Origin: Sitta carolinensis
Lineage: Eukaryota; Chordata; Aves; Passeriformes; Sittidae
Direction of reading: 5' to 3'
Length of the DNA stretch: 64,000 bases
Assembly: GCA_032173965.1 (NCBI GenBank)
Contig: CM063283.1
Coordinates: forward strand, 35,627,743 to 35,691,742
The translations under genes and the position numbers were made by a program. Shown here in pieces: positions 25,801 through 37,800 of the stretch. The stretch's first letter is position 1; each line of letters opens with the position of its first letter. The notes below the pieces were generated by a model. The model was not told the origin of the DNA. It made no database searches and worked only from the letters and a program-made list of their open reading frames with translations.

Positions 25801-28800
25801 ATGACAAGGTGTGTTTCTGAGCCTTGCAAAGATTTTCCTCTAATCACTTATTGGACAGCTCTTTGAAAAAGAGGGTGATTAGTATTAGTTGCTTAAAATG
25901 ACAGGGGATTTTTGTGAAGGGAAGTTTTAACAGAAGTACAGGTCTTCAGACCTGTATGCGCACTTTTTGAGGTAGCCAACGTGGTTAGTTCATCCCAATG
26001 AAAGCTCTGTGAGTCAAATGGTGTAAACAGGTTAGTTTCATACCCTAAAATAGCCACATTCTTTTTCTGACTTTTCTGTGAATTTTGCTACTGTGAATTT
26101 AACACTATTCCTAGGATTGTCTAGAGGCACAGTAGCTGAACACAGATTTTTGTACATAGTGGTAGAAAAGAACTTTTCACTCCCTTGTTACATAGCATCT
26201 GTTTAGTAAGCCCTGGAATTACTCAGTATTTGTGTTACAACATGATGATACGTAAGACTTGAAATAGTAAGAAGTAGTTCTGTTACAGTTATATATAGAA
26301 ACATAAGTTAGAGTTATATATATCCAAGCTCAGTATCCCATTTCCAAGAGCTGTTGGATTGAAATACCTTTGAAAAACAGCACCTGTAGGCTCAGAATTA
26401 GTGTTATAGTTCAAGTAGTCTGTGTTCAGCTACCGCGAGCATTGGTTACCCATGATCAAAGACATAGAGTTAGACAAAGATTAGATTAGGTTAATGCAAT
26501 ATGGGGATCTACTGAGGCACTACATGGAAAGATTTGTGGCAGATAATCATTGTGCCCATTGCTATACAATATCTGTGCTACCACAAATTTACTACCACAA
26601 ATGCAAAATTCTGAAATATTTCTGAAAATGGATGAAGTACTTATGCAAGCTAAATGTCTTTCCCTCTGGAAGTAGTCAGTAGAAAGGTGTACTTGCTGTG
26701 TGCTCCCAGTAAAGCTTTCTTGTATCCTCTCCTTGTTTCTTGCAGCAGCATAAGGTACTATTAAAGTTAATGTGTCATATTTCTGCATGGCAGCTGAGGA
26801 GAAGATATACCCTCTGTTTGCAGGGTCTGTGTTCCTGCAGCTGATGAAACATGAGGAGATGTGTCCCCATTTATCCAAGTGAAGCATCCATTTCTTGAAG
26901 CTTAGAAAAGAGACTATATGAGAAGGTAGAACATTGTCTCCAATGAAATACTCACCTGTGAGCTCAGCACGATATTGAAAATGGCATTAAATGGAATGTT
27001 GTGTTCCACTGGAGCACCATCTCTCCTTTTAGGGGTGTTACATCAGATTGCTCCGAGAAGATTGATGTATGGCAAAACAAAACTCATTGCTGTCAAAGTT
27101 AGAGGCTAAGTATTATCATGTTTCTATCTTAGCTTCTCAAAAAGTTTTCATTCTGAGCTTCCAGCTGAGCCCTGTATGAATGCTGTGAATGCTTCCTGGT
27201 GTTATACAGTGCCAGCTTCACAGCACTCTGCTACAAGAAAACATTTGGGCACTTTAGTATTTAAGGTGAAGCTCACACACTGCACGCTTTGCCTTCTGAA
27301 GCTTCCCCACAAATGCTCCTTCAGGTTTGGTTATACATTAGACAGAGTTAATGAAGAGGTTTTTTTCCCCCTACAAGGAATACTGACTTTGAATACCCCA
27401 TGTGCTTTTTCTTTCCTTCAGTGATGGGGAGGGAAAGAAAAGAACATCAACCTTCTGCAGCAGTGAATCTCTAAATGCTGCGGGGGCCACGCTCACACCT
27501 CGCCGCATCTCCTGGCGGCGGAGAATATTCCTGCAGGTAGCTTCACCTATGAATAAATCTCCTTCCAAGATGCAACATCCAGGTCTGTGTGTGCTTTTAA
27601 AGAAAATAAGCAGTTGTTACTTAATACTGTAGTGAACTGCAAGATGTGATAATATGAAAGAGAGAAGGGAGTCAGTGTGATACAAATGCTAGAACCTTGC
27701 CAGAGATCAATTGTGCTCATTTGGCTTTAGACTATTTAGGGTTTTGTTGCTTTGAAGAGAGGATTTTGGCATCAAAATCAAACGAATTGCAATCTGCCAT
27801 AGCTGCTGTAGCAAGGAAGTTAAGACGGGTCTTTTGCTGACAAAGGTATTCTTTTTAACAGTTAGGAAATTTTTACCCTGACCTGTGTACATAATAGGAG
27901 TGTTTGCAGAAAATAGTAAATTTTACGTCTTCTCCTTGTAGTGCACATAGCACCTGTTGGGTGTGTTAATAATTCTTACAGCTTTAAGCCATTTAAGGTA
28001 GAAACATTTGAAATAGCTGGAATCGTGCTATTCATAAAGTCCCATTTGGCAGAATTCAAAACCATGGGCAAACGACAAACCCTATATTTAGAGGCCTCAC
28101 AATACTACAGCACTCTGTAGTACAGGTTAGCAGATGGAAGAAATAGGTTTAATGTAGAACCTGTAGTAAATCATCACAGTAAACAAGCTCAGCTGTAAAG
28201 GAGGCTTTATGAGTAAATGTCTTGTTGTAACTATGGAAGGAGCTGGCAGGAGAAAGGTTTGAAATATTGGGTGACCCTTTATCTAACTCTAGCTAATTTA
28301 AATATAACTTTATTAATGTACACAAAACACTTTAAAAAATAATTTTCTACTGTTGTACTGCATTTTCTCTGTATTTGGAATCAGCAAGTCACTGCTGAAT
28401 ACGAAAGACAGCTATTTTTGTTCTGCTCTGACATAGATTTTCATGATATGTCAAACAATCTGAGTTTCCTGTAATAGCTTTCTGATTCTTTGCAGATTGT
28501 CATGATGGAAGTGAATTGTTACCCTTATCCCCTCTTGCTCCACCCCTGGAGGAGGACCCTCTTGTTCTAGTGTTGCAAAATGAGGATGGTCCAGATAAAA
28601 CTGGAGAGAGGAAAAACTCAGAAGAACTACAAAGTCTGTGGAGAAAAGCCATCCATCAACAAATTCTGTTACTTCGAATGGAAAAAGAAAACCAGAAGCT
28701 GGAAGGTTAGCTATTTAGAAAATACCCCTAAAAGCTATTGCAGATTCTGCTGCCTGAGGATGAAAATTGTTCTGGTGTTGGGCACCTCAAACAGAGATGT

Positions 28801-31800
28801 TGTTCTGTAACCTTTTAGTTAACAGTACTAGAAAAAAATCCCTGTGTTTTCCTAGTCCTGTCTCACAGTCTACCAGGTCCTTTGTCTACCTGACTTTAAA
28901 TGAGTAATCTTAGTGACAGAAGAAAGTTATAAATTTTCCTTTTTGAGTGCATGTTAGACAAAGGATGCTACAGTCTGTGTTCTATCTGTCTGAGTCTAGA
29001 AGTTCTAATGTGAAGTGGAGTGAGGAGAACAGGTGCTGTGTGAACACTTAGGTATGGTAAATCTTACCCTTTCTATCTCGTTTCAGTCCTTTGCAGCTCA
29101 TGGCCTTTCTCTCCAGGCTTTTTGTTCTTCATTAACCACATCACAGTGGTAATTTATTAATGCTTGAATCCAAATATGATTTTTAAGCAACTGGCTCTTG
29201 AGGTATGTCAGCAAGTTCTGTTTTTTGGAACATAAGCACTGTACACTGAAAATTGAGTGCTGTTAGTGAGGAATCAAAAGTTGACCGTTTTGATTGTCAA
29301 CTGCCTGAGCTTCTGGCTAGGATATTTTATTAAGACTGGTCAAGACTCACACAAATGAAAGATAGGATGCAATGTCTATCCTAGCATATAGAAGTTCTTC
29401 AGTATAAGAGACTAGCAAGCTTTTGGTGCAAGTTGAAAATTCCAAGTGTCCTCTCTACAATTTCTGCCTTCATCTTCTCCTTTATGCCGCGTAACATATA
29501 TGATTCTTCATACTACCATACTACTTCAAACATAGTGATCTTGTTAAAGTCAGTTAACTCTTTCCTGCTTTGGCTAGCTTACTGGGAAGGCAGGGAGAGG
29601 AAAGAAAAACATCAGGACAGAAGTCTTTCCATGTCCCTACAAGCATACATCCTTGAATGTATTTTCTACACACGTAGAGTATTTCTTAGTGATGTTTCTC
29701 TCTACACTTTGTCTCCCTGTTGACACACAGTTCTGTGGAAACCCCTAGATTCATAGGGAATACCTAGAGAGAACTTCAGCCAAAATCTTCATCTCATAAA
29801 CCATTTTAGCAAATTGTCTATTTTTGTGGGGTGGGGAAGCTGGAGATCTGCTGTGGTGACTAATTTCATATTATTCCCTCTGATACATCAAGCGGCTGAG
29901 GGACAAATACTTTGCTATACCTATCCTGTGTGGCTGAGGGTTCTGAAAACTGTTAAATTGGTCCAGTTCCATAAGACTCAGTTACAAGTTGTTTCTATTC
30001 TGTAACAGATATGTAGAAATGATCTACCTGATCATTTATGGTGAAAACAGGAGTGTTGGCAGTGGGGATGCCAGACTGGGATGCGTTTGGCAGACCACAT
30101 TCTTGGTTTGTGCTCTGAGGAGCATTCTTGTATTCAGGTTCATGAGTACCTGTGGTGAAACTAGTGCTCTTGCTAGCTAGCACTCATCATCTTATTTTCA
30201 AAGGGTGAAAAGAAAACTGTTCTAACACCTATCCCTAGGCTTCCTTCTTGTGGGCTATTATGACATGGGCCATTTTATGGACGGGACATGTGCAGAGCTG
30301 ATACATTCCAAACAAGCATAGGTTCAGGTGGTTCTTTGCATCCTAGCCTACAATTAAATGTACATCTCAGGAGAGGGAAGTGTAGTAATAGAAATGCCAG
30401 TATTTCTTTACTTTTAGCCAGGTTCCTAGCTGTGAATTTATTAGCTGTATATATTAGACTTGTTTAAGACTGGAATTTCTTTGAAACTGTTTCTAGTGGT
30501 TTTCTGTTAATCATTTGCTGACTTTTATGGACAAAATATTAATAGCACCTCTTTTCCTATTCCTTTTGCTGTCGAGGAGACTTGAATGCTATTAGTTCTT
30601 TATTTTACAGAAGGTAAGCTGTCAATTGCACAAACTTTTTTTTTTTTTTTTATGTTCCTTTCTTTTTTCTGAGAAGCAAGAAGCTCCTTTTTCCAGTAGG
30701 TCACCTAGAAATAAAAGAGCTGCAAAAAGTATCAGGCCACCAAGCAATGATTAGGAAAAATGTTAACAAAGAAGATAGAAAACAACCAAGGTTGGGGTAG
30801 TAGGTAGGGCACATATGATCAATAGGCAAACTTGCTGCCTTTCACTAGAGTTAACTGCACCGTTAACGTGGGAGTTTGTGGTCACAGTGAAATATGTTAC
30901 TTACTGCTGTCTTGAATCTGTTGCATGCTGCTTACAAGAGTGAATATTCTTGTGTGAGAGCATTTGAAATCGCCCCAGCTGAACTGCAAATTCCTATGGT
31001 AAAATCACACTCCCATTTTTATAGCACTGCCCTGCACCTTGCATAACAGCTGCTTCTGCAGGGGCCCCTATAGTCTTGATTGGGTAAGATCTCAGAGGTG
31101 TAACATTGAGCTTTTGGAAATAATTTGCGAGTTTTGACATGGGATAGGCAATGATCCTGTGGATTGATTCAATATTGACTGTATCTGAAGTGAGATGAGT
31201 AGGCAAAGGAACAGATGGTCTTGTTTTGCAGGATGTATAAAAATGTGGGCGAAGAGTTTGGTTTCACCGGGAGGTATTGGTGGGAAAGGGGTTACATTTG
31301 TAAGAGAAAGGGGGCTTCTGCAAGAAGCAGTGTTGCACAGATCAAGGCAAATTTGGGATAAACTCAATTGCAGCACAGAGGTGATGTGAAATGTACACTT
31401 CACTCCAATGACAGTTAAACATATATCTCTTAATTAAGACATATTCAAGTCTTGGTTTCAGTTTTTTGTACCAGTAGTTAGAGGAACTGGAGTGTTTTTC
31501 TGCACGTGCATCATGAATAATAAAATACCCAGAGTTAATTTCTTGTAATGGAAATGAAAGCTGCTTCTCCATGAAATGCCAGGATGACAGGCAGCTTTAT
31601 CTCAGATGTAGTGTGAAAAATACTTTGTACCAGGTAGTCCTATGCAGCAAAGCTTTTAAGTTTATAACAGCAAGAATTCTGTGCTTCAGCACAAATGTAT
31701 CTTTCTGGATATGGTTCATGCTGGTTCATTCTGTTTGCACTAGTCAGCCTGATGATGCCAGGTAGCAGTGCCAGGAGCTCTTCTCACTCTCTTAAGGGAC

Positions 31801-34800
31801 ATGTAAGGACTGGAATCAGTGTGTCTGATTTCAGTTCAGAAGACTTGCCTAGCTTGCTTGCCTAAATCTCTAATACAAACATTCACATGTTTGGGACTTT
31901 CCATACTCAAACAACTGTAATGTTCAATATAAACAAGAATAAAATGATCAAAGGTGTTTTTGCAGAGGAGTTGCTGTGAGGTTTTGTTGAATGGGGTTTT
32001 TTCCTCCCAAGCTCTAAAAAAATATTTTTATGTGATTCATGAATTGCTAATATTGCAATTGCACAGTAAAAGAAGTGAAATTGTTATATGCAACATCTTA
32101 TGATAACTGGCCCCCATCTAAGCTATAAACTAATGAATTGTAGATGTATTTATTCCCAGTCAGATTATTGGATAGTTATATGTAACTTGAATGGGGTTTG
32201 TGTAATTGTTGTTATCTTGTAATTTTCTGATACTGTGGTTTCCCACGTGCTCTTCCTTTTTGTTCTATGTTCTAGCAAGCAGAGATGAGCTCCAATCAAG
32301 AAAAGTAAAACTGGACTATGATGAAGTTGGCACATGTCAGAAAGATGCCGTAAATATTTGGGATAAGAAGTTACTAAACTGCAGAGCCAAAATCCGATGT
32401 GACATGGAAGATATTCATTCCACTTTAAAAGAAGGTATTTATGTAGGCGAGCTTTTAGCTCTGAAGTCTCAAGATCATATTTTTTGCTCCCTTCTGATAC
32501 CAACAGTAATCAGCAATACACTTTTTCTAGTAGCAAAAAATTGCCTTCTTTTTACAAAGGTGCTGCCTTCTTCTGCAGAACAGAAAATAAGTTCTGTCTC
32601 ATCTGCAGCTTGCAATGTCAGCAATGCAGAAATATAGTCATATTCCTGTTTCTATGTGTCATTGCATTCAAGATTGAACTTGGAGCCTCTGCAGCCAAAC
32701 ATTGCGAGCTTTTGGTTTCTGATCAGTGGATCCAATTGACTCTGAGTTTCAGATGTTCTTATTCTGCTTGCTTACTGAGAAGGCAGGACCATAATGTCTA
32801 CTGTGGACTGTGAGGCTACTGAAGGCCTGGGCATTTTGTCTTGAAGAAGATATTCCTGGGGACTTGGCCATAGGCCAAGAGGGTATTCAGAGGGCCTTGT
32901 TAGTATAATGCAGATGTAAGGCCAGATTGCCCTGCTCTGCCCTCTTCCATAGAATCTCATATCTGTGTTACAGATGCTGAAAAATAATTCAGTGTAATCT
33001 GGCTGTGGTGCAGAAGGGAAGTTTAAATTGCTACCAAAGTAAATTGTCACATAAAGCAGTTCCTGTTAGTGACCTGCAGAAGTCTGCCAACAAATTATTT
33101 ACCTTGATCCAATCTTCTGCTGTTGGATTGCAGAGTTGGGAACAAGGATACATTTTTTTAACTTGTCTTTTTGTTAAATAACTGTTTACCTAGAAGGTAT
33201 TAGCAGAGTTGACATTTTGACTTTCAAAGGTTAGTTTACATATATCAAAGGGGATGTGTCTCTCCACATCTGTAGCCTGACATGAGCAGCCTTTTGCAAA
33301 GGGAAAGAGGAGTTGGACTTTGCTGTATTTTACACTTGTGAATTTAGTTCAGCTTTTCTAAACATGTTGTTCTACATCCTGAGTGTAGTTGTGCATCTTT
33401 TTGTGCTTGAGGCTAACAGCTCATAAGTGGCAAAGCAAGGGATATCTGTATCTCAGTTGCCCAGGATATTGCTCAGTGTAATTGCCCTTAAGTTTGTAGT
33501 TCATGTTTAGTTTGTGGGACTGAGACATGGCTACTGAGTGAACGCACCGCAGAGTGGGTTTCACTTCATAAGCGGTCCTCCAGAGTGGTTCAACCAAAAC
33601 TATGACAAAGCATATTCTGTTGTAGCACTAGAAGTATCCCCCTGCTTAGGCCTCTTGTTTCCTGACTGACCTGCAGGTGTTCCAAAAAGTCGTCGGGGAG
33701 AAATTTGGCAGTTCTTGGCTGTGCAACACCGAGTCAGGCACAGGCTGCCAAACAAGCAACAGCCTCCTGACATCTCTTACAAAGAACTTCTGAAACAACT
33801 GACTGCTCAACAGCATGCCATCCTCGTAGATCTGGGTAAGTCTGTCTTTCTGACTGGTTGTGTGGGACTTTGAATGAAAAACACACCAATCATAATAGAA
33901 GTTGTTGCTGAATATAGATGCTGCTCCGTGAGCTCCATTTTCTGTATTATCAGGATACATTCTGTGTATGCCACTTGGAGTCCTGTAAGCAGATGATTTC
34001 CTATGAATCTTATGTGACATTCATATTTATGCCCTTCTTCATCTGTCTGAAAAGAGAAGTCAGGCAGTTGCTTCTGCAAGTTCTGTGCAGACGAGAATAT
34101 TAAATTTGGGTTCAAAAGTTACAGTCCAAAGTCAGTGGTAAGATATGAATTGATCTGATTAAAGGCAAACCGCACATGAAAGCAAAAAGAAACAGTCTGA
34201 GAGAGGAGAAATGCTGTTTGTCAGATGGATTGGGGTTTTCCTTCAGAAGAATTGAGTATCAACAACTCTTCTCTTTTTACATCAGGACGGACATTCCCTA
34301 CACATCCTTACTTTTCCACGCACCTGGGAGCAGGGCAGCTATCACTGTTTAATCTCTTGAAAGCATACTCTTTGCTGGACAAAGAAGTGGGTTATTGTCA
34401 AGGTATAAGTTTTGTAGCTGGAGTGCTGCTTCTACATATGAGTGAAGAACAGGCCTTTGAAATGCTGAAATTCCTCATGTATGACCTTGGCTTCCGTAAA
34501 CAGTACAGGCCAGACATGATGTCACTACAGGTAAGTCAGTCCTTCTGGAGCAAACCAGAGTTTTAAATTACTTTTGAGCTCTTAGGGGTTGCTTAGGTTC
34601 TCCAGGGCCTTATGAAGCTTCTTATATTGTTTTGGAGGCTTTGAGGTACATGTATATTTTACTGTCAAGCCACTCTCTGCCTTTCAGTTTGCAAACAGAG
34701 AAGTTTAAAACTTGCAGAGTTTTTTCAGTCTCACAGCCCTCCCATCTGTTTAGAAATTCTGCTTTCTGCTATTTTGCCCTTCTTATTCTCTTCCTCACAG

Positions 34801-37800
34801 CTCTCTCTTCCTTATGCCAGAAAAAAAATTATATGCTTTGTCATGTAGGGATGGAGTTTAAAAATTAATTAGATTTTTTCTTCAGTCCATGAGCACTTGG
34901 ATGTAGATTGCTCTCTTGTAAGGCCAAGTCAAGTCAATAGTGACACACAGTGGCCAGTCAATGTATTCTGCAGGCATTTGTGCTTGGGGCTGCTCTGCCT
35001 TGACTCATCATTTCACCTCTTTTTCTCTCATTGTCTTCTACTCCATCTCTCTCAACAGAGAGAGAAAACAGATCAATTTTTAATCATTTAATTATCTTAC
35101 GCAATTATGCATGCACTGCAATATTATTTAACAGCTAGTTATAGATACTCAAGACTGTTTAGGAGGGAGACAGAAAATTTTTCAGATCTGTATAAATTTC
35201 AGGGTTTAAAGTTTGAGAAATCTTTCAGCTTGACATGCAACTGTCCACTGATTTGAATAATTATAATATGCTATAAACCCTTTATATTATAAAGAATATA
35301 CCACTGATGAGTTACAGCTTTTATAATCCACAATGGAGGAAGAGAAAACAAAGCAGCAGATATGAGTCTCCTTTTTTTTTATGATGCTCCCTGCATAGCA
35401 AGCACTTATAATTTATTAAATTATAAAATTATAAATATATTATAATTTTATAAATTATAAAACTGAACTTTCAACCCACTTTTCATGACCAGTCACTTTA
35501 GGTGTTTACTTCGCAAATGTCCAGAGCAATGGAATAGATTGTAGTTAAAGAAACTGTGTGTGCTTATTCTAAACACAATAGAGGCCTGTGGATATAAGTA
35601 TGCTATAACAAGTTTGTTGATGAATTAAGAGTGAACAGCCATAAAAAGCGTCCCTCGTTCCATTTCCCCCCAAAAATACATTTTAAACCAGTGAAGATCA
35701 AAGTCTGATAAATGCATGTTTGTGGGATTTTTTTCCCTAGTAGATGCTGTCTGTTTGTTTGTTATACTGCAGTTGTAGATGTCCAACATCTAATGATTTG
35801 AGAGCATTCACAGGATTTGACATTTTAGTTCAAATGAGTGTCTCTTTCATTGTCAGAACCTCATAGTAAGAACACTTTTAAATTTGAGAAAGTTTACCTT
35901 TTAAATTAAATTACCTATCTTCCACCACAGTTTGCTTAGGCAGTCCTTCTGTTAAAGTTTTGTCTGCTCAAGACAAACTAGACAAGAAGACTTAGAGGAT
36001 CTTACTATATTTGGGTTGTTTTCTAGTAGGAGTAGAGTACTGCAAATTCTTTTGCATGTATGGTAGTAAAATACAAGCAAGCTTATAGGCAAAATTTACT
36101 TCAGTCCTGTAGAAGAAAAATGTTGGATGATTTTTCAGGATAATAAAAACTTGACTTAGATTTTTTAGTTGTTGTCTGGAAAAAGTAGTAATCTAGATCC
36201 TTAGTTAATAATGAACTATCCCAATTGATTTACTGCTCTGTGATGCAATTCTGACTTCACATGTGTGTTTTGTATTGACACAGTCCAAACTGGGCTTAAT
36301 TAGTATCTTACACAATTAAAGCAAGAACTCAAATGCATGCACAAATTTAGCTGATTTGCCTAAATGAAAGAGATCCCTCTGCTTGTGCACAATGCTGATG
36401 AGCAGGTAGCTTCAAGTGCACTCAGCTTTTGGTAGGGAACAAGCATGAACTCTAGAAGTAGGAAAATAGCTGGATCTAAAGAATCATTTTCGTATTGAAG
36501 AACAGATTCACCTTAAGCATAAAGCACTGTTGACAATAAAATTGGACCTGACAACTAATCAATATATGTCTGCTTCTCATCTTTGGTTTTCTGAGAGAAG
36601 CATCACAAAGAAATAATTTACCTCAGAGTGATATTTTTAGCCATGAGTAACACCTTTTAACCATTTTCCCTTGTAACCTTTTATAGGTTGTACAGCAACA
36701 CTTTTTTGCATCAGTATCTTAAATTCCAGAAGACCACTGGGAGATATGCTAGGAAATATATATGTGGTACACCTCTGTGTGAAAAATATTCTGTGGGTAA
36801 AGTGATGACTGTAGCATTGGAATTTTCAATTCAGCAAAAAATAAGGCCAAAATTCAAAGAATGAAAATTGGAATGTGTAAATTTAGTCAGAACTCATGGA
36901 GAGTTTTGACATCTTGGAAGAGGGACAACTACTTTCATTGCTGCAAAAGTTCTGGTTTGTTGACAAAGTTGGAGCAATATATTCCCTTCTTAAGCTTGTG
37001 AATCTGAAATAATACTTCATTAGTAATCAGGTTCAAACTGTTCTTTGTTATTGACTGCCCTGTTGGTTTTAATTCATTAATGGCAGGTTGTTTATATGTG
37101 AGTAGATACCACTCGAGGCCCCAGGAGGCAATTAAGCTTCATTTCACTGTGCCATCTGTACTGCAGTTAATTTCCCTTGAATGAAATACGAATGATTTGG
37201 AAAACTGAGTAAAGCTGAACTTTTCTTTCTTTACTTTCTCCCCCCCCCCCAATCCCCTCGTGCACTGTAGATTCAGATGTATCAGCTCTCAAGGCTTCTA
37301 CATGATTATCACAGAGATCTGTATAATCATCTTGAAGAGAATGAAATCAGTCCCAGTCTTTATGCTGCACCGTGGTTTCTTACACTGTTCGCATCTCAAT
37401 TTTCATTAGGATTTGTAGCCAGAGTGTTTGGTAAGAAAGTTTATTCTATTGAAATAATAAACAGAACAATATCCATTGTGTTTTGAAACACTCCATGAGT
37501 AGTTTTCTACATGCTGGGGACATTTGGGGTGACTGTTGTGGGTGGCAAGTAGCAACACTTTCCATGGTGGGATTTCAGCTCTTTAAGAGGAAAATTCAAA
37601 AGATATGCAAATAATTATATCTTCTCTTATTACCTAAGAGACTTATGAAGTGTAAACAGCAGAAAGTTTATTGTTTCAAATGTATTTTATGCAAATGTAT
37701 TCAGTTTATATCAGTAGAAAAGTTCATCTTGTTGAACTTGGGAACTGAAAAAAGAAAATGCATTTCTGCATTCTGATTCTGAAGTGCTTTCTAAAAAAGT

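Larger units (their letters stand above)
22045..27421 (+). other. TBC1D4: TBC1D4 intron 11 (merged 11/12)
   Basis: Intron of 5.4 kb, donor GTGAGA, acceptor TTTCTTTCCTTCAG. In mammals a 24-nt exon 12 sits between exons 11 and 13; I could not locate it. It contains a TGCATG (RBFOX-type) site at 22447-22452, one copy of a 33-bp dispersed repeat (23178-23210), a T-rich block and a CR1 tail with C16 (about 23822-23966), and a strong but unpaired donor CAG|GTAAGTAT at 24790/24791. Confidence 0.75.

Noticed and set aside
26486..26887. 133-codon minus-strand ORF in intron 11
   Set aside because: No recognisable motif and no supporting signals; antisense within an intron, expected by chance at this length in 64 kb.
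32206..32637. 143-codon ORF spanning exon 15
   Set aside because: Only 32276-32434 is exon. The codons before lack homology, and the open frame after the donor is intron with no recognisable domain.
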